NCBI GenBank assembly: GCA_036345935.2
Contig: JADWOT020000002.1
Location: 12,171,629-12,235,628, forward strand
Length of the DNA stretch: 64,000 nucleotides
Direction: 5' to 3'
Origin: Taenia hydatigena
Taxonomy: Eukaryota; Platyhelminthes; Cestoda; Cyclophyllidea; Taeniidae
Notes under the pieces: generated by a model
What the model was told of the DNA's origin: nothing
What the model saw: only the letters and a program-made list of their open reading frames with translations
The model's database searches: none
Part shown: in pieces, positions 39,001-50,257 of the stretch
How the letters are laid out: every line of letters begins with the position of its first letter
How positions within the stretch are numbered: position 1 is the first letter of the stretch
Made by a program: the position numbers and the translations under genes

Positions 39001-39920
39001 AGTCCAGTACTACTGCTTCACCACTTTCATCTTCATTCCGTACACATACGGGAGGAAAGGAATGCTACACGCACAGACCTTCCACCCTCCCGTTCCTCTC
39101 ACCCCTCTCTCATCCACATAAAACACATTCATCTTTGCCTTCTCACCCAAATCAATCCCTCAAGCGGTAAGCACACATTGAATGTGCAGACGATTGCCCA
39201 CTGACTCTCCCAGATCTGCTCGTTAGCTAGACGTGCGCTCAGTGCCTGTGGATACCATTGTCTACCAGTAGGACGGACTCATTGAGAGCTAAAAGAGACT
39301 TGACAACTGCATCGCAGTCGACTGGGTTAGTGGTGCTCACGCACACCTAAAACAAATCAACCCCTTCCAACCTCAATCATATTAGCACCTCCACACTTCA
39401 ACCACGTGCCTCACCAATGGAGACGCTGTACACCTAATCACTGCAACCTTTCATCAGGAAAGCAAGCATTAAGGCAGTCCCAAAACACACGAATAACCCA
39501 AGAGTACGGTCAGAATACTTAACACGAAATCCACCAAACGACTTGACCAGAAGAATCGGCGCAAAATCGAGCAGGTAAAACCAAATTGTTGAGTTGAGTA
39601 CAAAAGTAAGGAGTGGATGAGGAAAATAAAACAGTGAAAGACAAATGATGAATGGATGTGTGAACATAGGATAAAAATTGATATGAAGTGGTTGAGTACT
39701 TTGCACCATGAATGAGCAAATAGGAGATCGTGAAAAGCTTGGAAAAGTAGGGGACAGAGGACGACAGGCATAACTGGGAACTCAGCCACCCTCGCCTCTA
39801 ATTCCGTGGCGATGGCCTGCACTCGATTAAGGCTCCGATCCCGTGTCTGCCAGTCCCACTTCCTGTACCATCGAGGCAGCCCAAATGACGGCTTCCAGCC
39901 CCTCCAATGGCTAAGCGTAC
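30032..39920 (-). CDS. Large multi-exon gene, function not recognised
   Basis: Phase-consistent 3' exons: 36048-36016, 34001-33950, 33020-32874, 32429-32240, 32078-32030, 31824-31759, 31718-31628, 31468-31436, 31392-31313, 31159-30956, 30444-30303 and 30225-30032 (stop). Reading through the last donor instead gives a stop at 30172. Likely upstream exons are about 39920-39700, 39346-39266 and 39009-38911, with less certain pieces at 38613-38014, 37284-37054, 36876-36699 and about 36230-36149. The protein is Leu-rich and helical in character (VLHHLLFGL, HCLLVVLLVEMV) with basic and acidic loops (IRRIAAF, LLDDQIDSSILDE). HEAT-like repeats are possible, but that is inference. No catalytic motif is seen and the start is not found. 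The upstream group may belong to a separate gene. Confidence 0.6.
36699..36876 (-). CDS. Probable exon, unknown protein
   Basis: A good acceptor (CTTCCTCTGTAG) opens a frame containing KRQMRNDDSIEGRLHVVII and LIFHRTMQMRIVKMLSYEDG, ending at a stop at 36699. The composition is convincingly protein-like. The exon at 37284-37054 lies upstream with a GTAAGT donor, but its phase does not match in the ATG frame. Either another frame of that exon is used or an exon is missing. Confidence 0.42.
37054..37284 (-). CDS. Hydrophobic exon candidate with GTAAGT donor
   Basis: An ATG at 37284 opens a strongly hydrophobic frame (MRLLWRLMMAIPAFEVLFVF, then a second apolar stretch LLPPVLLCFIM) that ends at a strong GTAAGT donor. 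It could hold one or two membrane segments or buried helices. It could be a separate start or an internal exon of the large minus-strand gene. Confidence 0.38.
38014..38613 (-). CDS. Long exon candidate with Cys-rich stretch
   Basis: Open for 199 codons on the minus strand with a stop at 38014. The first part is acidic (EAVGRAEDGTFSM), followed by a Gly run and a hydrophobic stretch (VAIIPLNLVLPLSVLL). A Cys/His-containing part follows (RCHGCAESKATKHRHSC). The plus strand also carries a donor-like GAGGTAAGT near 38316 after an ATG frame at 38231, so strand assignment is not settled. If minus, it belongs to the large gene around it. Confidence 0.4.
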   Translation of the reverse strand: MLWPYEGRKEGNEVNVEAVGRAEDGTFSMADREGVKESEVLQFHVCLMGDVSISYCSIDAICTGGVDGGGGGVSFPPMEVAIIPLNLVLPLSVLLRTLTSRRSLKYSPFECAVQNTSLGIDLRFCKDIGGRVGFRCHGCAESKATKHRHSCHVTLDSLDDASQLSFCPPTEFVLQHCVWNSCVRYCEWQLGLSGLNVNS

Positions 39921-40640
39921 GATGACGCCAGTTCTCTACGTGCCGTAGTCATCACCACTGAGGCTCCGTCATCCTCCAGCGATGCATCTGTGTCTGCACT
40001 CCGCCTGGTTCCTATGATGCATAAAAGGCACCTGCTTCAGCAGTGCATATTATAAGCCGGATCTTCTCTAATCTCCCCACAATCTCGTGTATGTGCCTTC
40101 TCATGGGCAAGTATTGCAGTAGTGAAGAATGGTCTCCAATCGCCTTCTAGGCGTAGCATTTCCCTTCCGCCGATTGACCGATCTTAAGAAGTTTCTCTCA
40201 AACATCCCCCAGTCGCGTCGGAATCCCATCGAGTAGACAGATCGAAGGCATCACCAACGTTAGGTCTTTTGCAAGCAAACGATTCATTGTCGACAACTGC
40301 GTCTGCATTCCACCATAAATATGAACGAAGCATACAGCACACTACAGATAATTAGCTCACGCAATATGACTTACAACAGGTTTACCACAGCTCACGTGCT
40401 TCATTATCCAGTCGACATAAAAAAATTGTTCACAAAAAACAAGTGTAGTTCCTTACCAAAAAAGGTCCCACGTCCACCTTACTACTTTAAATTCGGCCAA
40501 TTATTACAAACCGATAAGGAACCAACAATACATGGTTGGCGTCGAGCCTATTTAAATAAAATATGGACATCAAATGCGTGGCGTTGGTGCGCGGAATGAG
40601 GGAGCAAACACTCACTGTAGCTACTACTAAACGGCAGTCA

Positions 40641-40905
40641 TCAAAACATCCGCTGCACCCACGACTCAGCAAAGAGATGAGAAAGGGATCGAGTAGTTGA
40701 CACCCGTAGTTTCACCGAAAAAACAGCCTTTTGATCGCTCGCCTCCACGCACGTACTTGTTGCCATGAGATTGTGGTTCGCTGCTCCATGCAAGGAGCGT
40801 CGAATGAATTGCATGCTGTCAATATGGACGATGAAGGAGCGCACACTCTTTCAACCCTCCAATGACTGCATCGTACAGAGTAGACATCGTCATTAACCCT
40901 TGCAG
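40641..40905 (-). CDS. Possible upstream exon of the large minus-strand gene
   Basis: A pyrimidine-rich acceptor (CGCTCCCCGTTTCTCAG) at 40906 opens a phase-0 frame with LMTMSTLYDAVIGGLKECAL. Other frames over the same bases are also open and protein-like, so the correct one is not settled. Its position and strand suit a 5' exon of the gene at 30-39.9 kb. Confidence 0.3.
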
Positions 40906-40999
40906 CTGAGAAACGGGGAGCGAAGGCCTTTACAGGAGACGAAGAAAGTGCTCTCACAAAGAAATACTTCCGCCTCTGCCTCAGCATTGACCAACCGCA

Positions 41000-43500
41000 T
41001 GAGATTTACCTAGACCGAAATGAAGTCCCTACAATAAAAAGCTTAAATCAGATAGCAGAGTGGAAATCAAGTACAAGCTGACGCTTCGGCACTTTGATGA
41101 CTAAATCATAATGCATCCCCTCTAACCCTAACAATAGAATACTTTCATTAGCATGTTCTTACAATCAATGAAAAGATATGTGAGTTGCATTAGAGCCCAT
41201 TTAGAGCCAGCGAAAAAAAATAAACTTCTAGGTTTATTAACTAAAGTTAGCACGTGAGTGCTCGCCCTTACTTTTCATCAAAGTCAACAACAGTTATCTG
41301 GGCTGGACCATAGGAAGGGAGGCATCATAAACCACTTCCTTTTAAGCGAACCTCCACGCTTAACTGCTAGAATTACTAAGAATTCACATTTTTGAATTCA
41401 CTGATGCGCTATAAGCCAAATCAAGACACAGGGAGCTACATTCCGCAATTGTTGTATCATTTGTCAGTTCTTCCCGACAGATTTGCCCGTACCTGTAGCG
41501 TTAAAAAACAAGGTTAAGATTTCCTCGTCTCAACTTTACGGCCTCCCAAAACAATTCTCATAGAACCTAAAACGCTACCCCAAAATCATCTGGAACAGTT
41601 CGACAAGTTACTTCATGCATACAAATGAGATGCATAACCAAAAAGAGAATCCGAGCCCTCAATCTTTGCCTTAATTTAAAAAACTTGCACCCATCAAAAT
41701 AAGCAATCTCAATCATACCGCGACAAGTCACCTACGTCAAGAAGGACATTGTCGACACTATTATCAGACTAAAGTGGACGATAGAATTCGAGCATGCCAC
41801 CACAGGCAATACAGAAACTATGATTGCAGCAAGCCAAAAATCCCTAACCACACCTTCAAGCGATGCCATACTTCTAGACATACACAAAGTAAACAAATAA
41901 GACTTTATAATGGATACTCACACATCCACTTCCTTCAAAGCAAAGTGCAAATCACGAACAGCAACCACAATCATGACAAATCTCAAGTTTTCATGTATAT
42001 CGCCGGGTATATGCAAAGGCTATTCGCTATGCAAAAAGCCAACTTTGGAAATAGGTATTGCTATCAACCTTAAGATTACAGCTAACCAAAATTTTGGATA
42101 GAATTACATTGGCTTGAAAAAAATGCTAGCTGTACTCAGGCATTTCAGCAGCAACCATTATTACCGTTAAATGCTCATTTCTTCACCTTAGTCTTTTTAG
42201 CTGTTGATGAAAACAAATTCTGTGTTACAACAGGGCTCAGGGAGCGAATGAAGAAAGTCAGTTGATTCATCTATTCATAGGGTCACTAAAATGTACGCAG
42301 GATTAACTGTGCTAGTGATTATACGATAGTGCGTCAAAGTGATGCTATTAATCGCTCGAATTCAACAATGGTTTAAAATAAATTATGCACGAGAGGACTG
42401 TCATTTAGTGCTTAAATGTGCCACTTGTGTTCGAATGCATTGCTAAGCTCGATATTATCACGGCTCGGCGTACGAGTGTTTCATGGTTGGTTTATGGCAC
42501 TCTATGGGAACCATTTTTTATTGGTCTAATTTGTCGTGTGGGTTGATCAGGCACTTCAGAGAATGATATTACTATTCGCATTGAATGGTTTGTTATTTTT
42601 ATCGCACTGAATTTTTGTTAGTTATTAGTGGGGCTTGATTTGTGGAAGAAGTTGAGAGTCCACTAAGTTGTTGCATTATTATGTTCAGTCGTTTTGGGAA
42701 GCATTTATTTATGTACATGTACTCACTTATTCGACTCTGCACGCGCCTATTCGCCAAGTTGATCGCGAAGGAAAAGATTAAGTTACTGTTAGATGTAATG
42801 CGAAATTGCGGTAAATTTTTATGCTGCAACGTGGTTTAAGCGATTAATTAAGATAGCCGCGATGGTGTTTTAAATGGTCTGTTTCTTACTGATAGTAAAT
42901 TTTAACAAATGTAGCATAATTTGTTGAAGGTAGTTGGAGATGTATCTGACATTTCGCTTTTCTTCTTGCTAAGGACATTGGAGATCCTGAATCCGACGGC
43001 AGTTTGCTTTCCGCGGTGAAGCGTTTGTCATAACTGTGGAGTCACTATCGACTAACACTAACATTACTTCGAACGTTGCCCAAGTAAGAATGAATCTCAG
43101 TTTACGAATTGTCATCATTCCCTTTTATGCGTTAATGTTCTAATGTACGCGTTTTTTATCAGTATTTTGCTTTTGCCTTAGATCGCCAAATCTTTTTATG
43201 ACTGGTGCATAGCAAAAGGTGAATTGCGTTTGTTGGGCACTTCGCATTGGAATTACTCATTAAGATCTACATCACTGGTTGAAACCTGAGTCCCTAGGTG
43301 TGTTGACCCTTCCTTAATACAGCGCATTTGCAAGATATAAGTATCCACTTGGTCGTGGGTTCAGCTTCGACATGACTTGGTGTCCGGTTCTGAGCCAGGC
43401 ACAAAGGACTGGATCTAGGGGAAATGAAATTGTATGTCCGAAGGGCTTTATCGGAACTTGTGCATTGGGATTAAGTAGCTTTAAATTCCTAGTCACACTT
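41000..43500. other. No recognisable gene
   Basis: AT-rich stretch with short frames on both strands and no convincing exon. If the large minus-strand gene extends beyond 40.9 kb, this could be its promoter or a first intron. Confidence 0.35.
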
Positions 43501-43586
43501 TTAGTTGGGTTTGTTTTAACGGGACGTTAACGGGGTAAGTTGAAACGAGTTATAGGCAATGCACTTGTGAAACCGGGACTCATTGA

Positions 43587-44463
43587 ATGTCAAGCCATGC
43601 GTGGCAAGTTGGTAAACACAAGGTGGTTAAACAGATGTGCATAGATGTGGTGCCTTCATTTCTTTATTGCAGATTGTTAGAGGCTGCAACGAGAATGGAA
43701 TATCTACTGGTCCACTGCTCTTGGCTCCTACAAGTTTGGCGTAATTGGACAGGTATTGATGTGGTAGGATGTGGTGGAGAAGCGATGGCATATGCTGTGG
43801 GAAGTGAGCAGACAGGAGGAAGGGAGCTGGCTGAAAATGCAGCGCGAAGAACAATGAAGAACCAGCTGGTACGATGTTTAGTTATCAGATAAAATGTTGA
43901 GTAGATTCAGCCTCAAGTGGTGCGTGGCTGCTCTTGATGTGGTTGCGTTTGTGATGGGATGGGAGATCGGTGTGTGAGGTGGCGATTTGCACTGAAGTAA
44001 ATTGCAAGCTCATGTATTCTTGCCCACTGGCCGTAGGGAGTCAGGCGAAGCCCGTCTACGTTGACTACGCTGCTGGTGCTCATCCTTCTATGGCTCTCGA
44101 GTGCAGGTGCTCTACCACTGTGATGGAACGCGTAGACGAGATGTCACTCAATAGCACATTGACTTGTTTCGACAGTGTTGCTTGGTGTAATATTCGACCT
44201 TCCATGTTTTGCGATGCCCTTTTTAATTGGGGCGCTGTTGGATTTTTTGGTGTGCTCATTGATTTGATGAGAATGTGGGGATGGTGGATGATGATGGGTC
44301 GCTTTTTAACTACATCGCAGACTCATCAGACTGCCAACAACACCTATCTTCGGCGTCGGTGGCAATGGCAAGGGGGAATATGGATGTCGTCGTCGAAGGC
44401 TGTGGGGTCGCAGTTATTCTATTGATTGAAAATACGGAAAGTTACCTTCTTCAGTGTGGATGA
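43587..44463 (+). CDS. Weak plus-strand coding region
   Basis: Plus-strand frames of about 101 codons (43587-43892) and 151 codons (43970-44425) follow each other. A further frame at 44275-44463 carries MVDDDGSLFNYIADSSD. They are longer than expected by chance and share strand with exon candidates at 45.0 and 46.4 kb. Minus-strand frames over 44.2-44.4 kb are also open. No domain is recognised and exon borders are unclear. Confidence 0.28.
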
Positions 44464-45043
44464 GGTCTTATGAGCAATGAGTGCGGTGTGAGTGCCACGC
44501 GAGAACGAAACAAGAGTGAACCTGTAACTTGGTAAGCATGTTAGATAAGTTGATCAGATGCTATCACCTTCTTACAATGATTGGTTTTGCTCGTTTGTTA
44601 AAGCTAAGATGTTTGGATGTTGTCGCTTTTGCCACTATGACATGAGGTGATGCCGATATGAAGTAGGTGTGGAGCAATTGGGAGTGTAGTTATGATGCTT
44701 TGTTGCGTATGCATTGTCATCTGTACGACCCATTGCCATATTCGATACGAGTTGTCGACGCGTATCCAGGGGTTGTTTTTAATGACGCCCACATGTGGGC
44801 GTTGCAGTGAGTGGGACGACCACCTATTGCCCGAGTGTGATTAATTAATACGAGAAGAGGCGATCTGTCACTTGATGGTAGCGAGCGTACTTCCGCTGTC
44901 TGAGACATGTAGTTTCGCTTGCCTTTGCATGCTTGCAATGTGGCAGTGGATTTTAGACTGATAGCCATATCAGAGCTTAATTACTGTGACCATAGTTGTT
45001 GTGATGCCGCATCGTTGACAGGAGTTTAACTAATCGCTTTTAG

Positions 45044-45245
45044 ATCAATGTTTCCTCTACTGATGATGGAAATGCGTGATGGTTGGCGAATTTTCTCCCT
45101 ATCCCATATGGGATTGGCTTGCAGCATGGGAGACGAGGAGACTGACGACGCAGTTAGTCATACCGAGGAGAGCACGGAGGATGGCGCTAGACAAGGCGAA
45201 GTGGACTGTGTTATGCGTTGGTGGATTGTTGAACGACGGATTTTG
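45044..45245 (+). CDS. Probable internal exon, acidic, unknown protein
   Basis: Acceptor TAATCGCTTTTAG at 45043, then a frame with MFPLLMMEMRDGWRIFSLSH and an acidic stretch (GDEETDDAVSHTEEST), a Trp pair (MRWWIVERR) and a possible GTGATG donor at 45246. Without splicing the frame runs on to a stop at 45368. The opposite strand also holds an open frame, so the strand is likely but not certain. It may be one gene with the terminal exon at 46.4-46.6 kb. Confidence 0.35.
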
Positions 45246-46392
45246 GTGATGAGGTCACTTAACTGCGTCACTGTTGTACCTTTTGAGAGTGGTATATTGA
45301 ATACACGCGTACATATTCAACCCGAGTATGATGTCCTCTTTCGCCTTCAGGGAAGAGAGAAATGCTGAGAAGACTGCAGTACGTATGTATGAATTGGTGA
45401 TAGAGATGCTCTATTATGGATTGAAGGTTCACTAGCTGTAGCCCATTTGCATGGCTATGTGACAGGTGCGGCGTGCTTTGCTTCAGAAGGTGTAGAACTG
45501 CTCTTGCTTTGTTGGGTTGCAGTTAATTGTTGGCTGCACAGGTGATGGATGCCTACTGTCGGAGGTGTCATGAGTCTTTGAAAGGAGTGGCATGCTGTCA
45601 CTTGGCCTTGAGAGTGGCTTTAGAAGGTGCAGAATGTGTAACTAGTGGGTGGTTGGGTAGGTGGTTGAGAGGCGGAAGAAGGTGTTTGTGAAAAGAAGAG
45701 GACAAGACGACCCCAATCACTTTGTGCAGGGGCATGTATGCCAAGTAGGAGAGAAGAGAGGGAGGGCTCCATACTGCCTGATTAATGTCGTGACATCATC
45801 TCCTCTGCAGGGCGGTCCCAAATGGTGTTGTGTTGTCATTCCAGCACGCGGTTCCCTTAAGCAAACGTGGTAGCTAGTACCACTATTGGATTTGAATGAT
45901 ATGCTGACAGAACTGGCCAGATGGAATAGAGATTTCGGTGGGAGATTTGTTTGTTGCACGCTTTTCGATAACGTCTATTGGTGTGCCTGCAGTCCTTTGT
46001 ATTTTTTGCCTTTGCCCAAATCTATGTTGGTCTGCTGGCCTTTCACCTGCCGTGCTGGCATGGCATTGATACTTCCCTGCACTTGTCGACATTGGTCTTT
46101 GAACAAAGTGGTGCTGACAGTTGCACATTGTGATACAAGCACATGAAGAAATATCAAACCAAAAATAGTCTAAAACGCAGTTTTATAAGGTCAGACTTGT
46201 CAGGATGAAAGTGAAGTGAAAACACCAGCTATGTGAGCAATAATTGGCTTTTGTAGTCCAAGTTTTGTAGTAGCAAGGCTAACGGACAGTTTTTTTAAAT
46301 TAGCTTAATCATTTGTGTGTGGTTGAGTTTTGGGAAATTACATCTAAAATAAACACGTGACGTTGCATTGTTGTGGGATCTGGGGGCATGTA

Positions 46393-46568
46393 GATGCGGA
46401 TTACGAGGCTTAAGGAAAACCATCTGGTTCAAGCATCTCAAGAATGCGTTGATGTTGTTTCGCAGTGCTTCAGAGTGGAGAGCTTTTGCCTCGCAAGGCG
46501 TGGACAGCAAAGACCTTGAGAACATCATAATACCACGCCGATGGGTCGCGACAGCAATGGAAATGTAG
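46393..46568 (+). CDS. Probable terminal exon with downstream AATAAA
   Basis: The frame runs through RKTIWFKHLKNALMLF, RSASEWRAFASQGVDSKDL and IIPRRWVATAMEM to a TAG at 46566-46568. An AATAAA hexamer follows at 46614-46619, about 46 nt after the stop, which is good spacing for a short 3' untranslated region. The acceptor is probably the TAG at 46390-46392. The protein family is not recognised. Confidence 0.42.
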
Positions 46569-46613
46569 TTAGTAAAAAGGAAATGAGTCTTAAGAATAGG
46601 GATGCTAGAACAC

Positions 46614-46619
46614 AATAAT
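46614..46619 (+). terminator. Polyadenylation signal AATAAA
   Basis: Consensus hexamer placed downstream of the plus-strand stop at 46568. A further AATAAA lies at 46674-46679. Confidence 0.45.
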
Positions 46620-46700
46620 AAATTCTTTGTTGTGGAATAAAACTGGGAAGCGGCTGGGCAATTTTAATGCGAGCAATAAATCTGAGATGCTGTAGAGTAA

Positions 46701-47237
46701 TCAGAATGCCATAGATACAAAGTGGAGGAATAAGACATGTGTAAATATTATAAGGAATGTGGTCATAACCATGTCCAGAGATCGCATTTTCCTACCTCGG
46801 CCCGAGATGTGTGGTCCTTGTGGATTGGTAGAGCTTGCACAATGGCAAACGCTATTGTGGCAGACAACTTGGCAGTTGCCACCAGTGAAGCAGTCATTAG
46901 CTCGACACTGCGTCAAGTCACAAAAGTCCTCGTGCTTTCCATTTTCACATCCACTGCAGTAGCCGCAGTCTTCACTGTAACAACTCTGCCTATCACGAGT
47001 CTCACTGCTCCACACCTTCTGCATTTCATTCTGCGGAGGGGTAAAGTTGTGGAAACCATGGCGAAATGAATCGCAAAAGTTGTAGCTGCAGATGCCGCCT
47101 CGACAGCCGTAGTCAGTACATGCACCGGAGTGGCACATGGATGACTGACACCGCGGAAATGTGCTCTGTTCCGATTAACCACAGCTACCAACAAATGGAC
47201 AGCTGAAGACAATGGCAAGAGTGCTCAGCGAACTCAT
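46701..47237 (-). CDS. Small Cys-rich secreted/anchored protein with Cx4C repeats
   Basis: The main frame is open from about 47175 to the stop at 46701 (about 158 aa). It has four successive C-x4-C steps near the start (CHSGACTDYGCRGGICSYNFC), then CYSEDCGYCSGC, C-x8-C and CDLTQCRANDC with further Cys pairs. It ends in a hydrophobic tail (TTFLIIFTHVLFLHFV), as in tail-anchored or GPI-anchored proteins. A signal-peptide-like start (MSSLSTLAIVFSCPFVG) begins at an ATG at 47237 in the same frame, separated from the body by a single TAA. A 48-nt intron from a GTTGGT donor to a GTGTCAG acceptor would remove that stop in frame. Otherwise the gene uses another first exon or is inactivated. ATTAAA follows the stop by about 32 nt. 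No known family is recognised. Confidence 0.55.
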
Positions 47238-47239
47238 TG

Positions 47240-49990
47240 CTGATAAGCAATGCTTTTTGGTTTTGGCACGCTCGTTTTTTAGGCCCCTATAGAGGTAGGC
47301 TTAAGCCTTTATGCAAAAGACTCATTGATCGACCTGGTTACGCCTCATTGACCTCGACTTATCTGTGTGTTAACTACGAAAACCTCATTTTAACTGTGTT
47401 GCCATCATGACATGTGGCTTTGGAAGGTGTTACTCCGTGTGCCACATTGTTCGTGGCCTAAAATGTGCAATGGATCCGCTAGCATGCAATATGCGCCGTG
47501 AGAGTCTCTTGGTTGCCTTTTTCGCAACTCACCAACTCCCGTTTTTTCTGGACCAACGACTCTAGCCATCATTTGACTCACTTAAGGAAAGCACACAGGT
47601 TGAAATTGTGTTTCATTTGCACGGACTTAATGAATGGCACTTTACCAAAGTCGTCTACGGGCAAAAGAAGCTGATATAACTAAGGTGGTTACTCCATTTG
47701 GAATACCATAATGCTATGTCCGATAGGGAACACATTCGGATAAATAATGGGCAGTCTTTGTCAGAATGGAAATTCTTCAACCAGTTGTCTTGAGCACAGA
47801 GGCAAGAGACAGTCGTGTAGTTCTTCGCTGTGGCTACTTCTCATCATGCCATGGTTTTAGGAACTGTTTTTCTGAAGAGGAGAACTTAGTAGGTGTGGGG
47901 TAGTAAGGCCCTTGGTGAGCAGGGATGCTGTGGTGGGGATTGCGGCTAGTAAAGTGGATGTAAGGATTGAATGTGCAAGAACTTGTGTGACTTAATGCAG
48001 CGATAAGTTAGTATATGCTTCAGTGGACCGTTACAGGATTGGGGCTGGTTCTCTGAAGGATGCTGATGAAAATGACAAGATCAAAATACAACTAAGGTAA
48101 CTTGCGGTTCCTTCAAATCGACAAAATTTGTTCTCTCAATGGTTCTCTCTTGTTCCTTGCCACTAATGCGTGCCTCTCTGCACTTGTGCTCAAATTGATC
48201 TGTTTTTTTGTTTTCTAATGACATCTGCACACACCCGAAAGTGTTCATATTTTTAACGGATGCTATTACCCACTTGGTGGCCAGTTGACTGGCCGACTGG
48301 TTCTTTACAAGTTTGAAAGCATTGCGTCAGCCTGAGTCGTTTGCTTGCGAGTATGTATAGAGTTTTTCAACTATGACGCTAGAGTGTTGGTTAGCAGACC
48401 ATTGAGCCAATGAGATTGTACGAGATAAGATAAGGATCAAAGCGGAACTTGCACAAAAATTGCACAAGAAAGCAAATCATTGCTAATGCTTAATACTAGC
48501 AGGCTAAGGCGTCACTCTCATCCGATACTGAATTATTTTTGTGCTATTTTATAACTCAACGCCTGTTGTATGGTTTAAATAGAATCTTCTCGCATTCAAA
48601 CACGTCCTTGGACAATACTTTTGCACATTAACTTGAGTACAAGATTAGTTTGCGTAGCTGATTTTACCTTCCGTACATGATTACAAGACAGCAATGAGAC
48701 ATGCATTGTACAGTCCCGATGGATTGACTTCGGATCAACGCTAAGTGACTTTCAATTCTGATTAGTCGTCAGCAGAACGCTATTTCATCAGTCGTCAGCC
48801 CATTAATTGCAAGTAAGCTGTGAAAGTGTTCCACAACTAATTACCAATTAGGCGAATCGGCCTTGTTTTTTGACTGCCTGAGAAAAGAACCAGAAATATA
48901 AAGGTTTCTAAGTGAATACACAAATACATGCATGGAATCTTCGGTTGGCATAACTACACTCAGTGGCGAAACGTTTTGCCTCTTCTCAAGAAGACATTGA
49001 GGCAGGTCCATCGCACTAGCTTTACCAAATCAGTGGCATAGATATTTTAATGACGGTTGTACTGAATTCGCCACTTGGCGATTATATGAAAAGTGGATGA
49101 GTTTTTAATTCGCCTGAGTGCCAGAACACCTCCTACAAGCAGTGGAGATTGCTCATGGGGCATTTAAAAAAGAGCAACGAACCAGTCTTGATGAAGATTT
49201 TGGATGCGGTTACACTGCCTAACAGGCCATTTGTGTCTGCATACATTCGATGCTCTTTATCATAGTCAGAACGAGGGATTGCATAATCGAAGTCTGCAAC
49301 ACGCTTTTATCTCACGTCTACTCTCAACCTCTCAACATCTCGTAAATTTTGCGTGCAACTCCCATATGGTGCGCCTGAAAAGCGATTCCGATCTCACTCC
49401 GACTGACCCGTATTAGTAGTTGATGTAAGAAACAAACATCATAGAGGCCTTGTGCCTGTTCAGAGGTTTCCGTCTACAGTAATCTTTAGAGTAGTGTATC
49501 TTGCTGGCGATGGTATACAAATTGCTGTGGAAGCTTTACCGCAGGGCAGCTTGTCATCATCTTCATTGACATGCAATCTTCCATACCACCGCTCATAATT
49601 TAGGAGTGTGAGTGAGCATTGAGCATCCGCCTCCACTTTGAAACTGCTTTGCAAAAAGAATAATAAATCAATTGCATTAAGGTGTTTTCAATTTCACAGA
49701 CCCTGTTCTACTGGAACCACCAAAATATTACTTTCCAATCCGTTGCAAATGAAGTTGATCAGAAAGGAATGTATGTGCTTGACGGCGGCTTAGAAAACGG
49801 TCTACAAGCAGTTCTTAACCAACGGCTGGTCTCCTTTTGGGCGGAACTATCCTCTATTTAAGTCGTACATCAGATTGCATATCTTACAAACGATTCACTT
49901 AATCATTAAACCGTGTAGTTCGTTTGACACATCACACAAAGTTCATTCAGAGTTGCATCTTTCTACTACGCTGTTCATAAGTAGAATGTC
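47240..49990. other. No recognisable gene
   Basis: Upstream of the Cys-rich minus-strand gene. Frames are short (under 75 codons) on both strands. No long repeat was noticed. Confidence 0.35.
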
Positions 49991-50041
49991 CTCTAACTCA
50001 ATAAATTCGCAAATCGGCACCGCAACATAAATAGGCTTACA

Positions 50042-50257
50042 ATCCTCCAACTTAGACTCATTCTTCTTACTTATTATCTTCATCCGCCTTTTGGATGGAG
50101 AAAGAGGCAGAAGCAGAAGGGTTCAAGTTCCCGCACAGACCATCGGATCTTTGTTCCAGTCACACCTAACTGGCCCCCGGTCCATCTATTTGTCAGCCAC
50201 ATTGCCACATGTTCGACTATGTCACCCTCATAACATGTGGGTGTGTAAGGTATCATT
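50042..50257 (+). CDS. Probable exon, basic protein, frame ambiguous
   Basis: Two overlapping plus-strand frames are both protein-like. One contains FGWRKRQKQKGSSS and VPVTPNWPPVHLFVSH and stops near 50230. The other contains ERGRSRRVQVPAQTIGSLF and runs to an AAG/GTATCA donor near 50250. A pyrimidine-rich acceptor precedes both. No domain is recognised. Confidence 0.3.

Noticed and set aside
38456..39121. 221-codon plus-strand frame
   Set aside because: It overlaps antisense to well-formed minus-strand exons (for example 39009-38911), and its Ser/Pro/Thr-rich composition suggests a shadow frame.
46913..47218. 101-codon Ala/Val-rich minus-strand frame
   Set aside because: It is a shifted reading of the Cys-rich gene. 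The alternative frame has regular Cys spacing and a C-terminal apolar tail, which is harder to get by chance.
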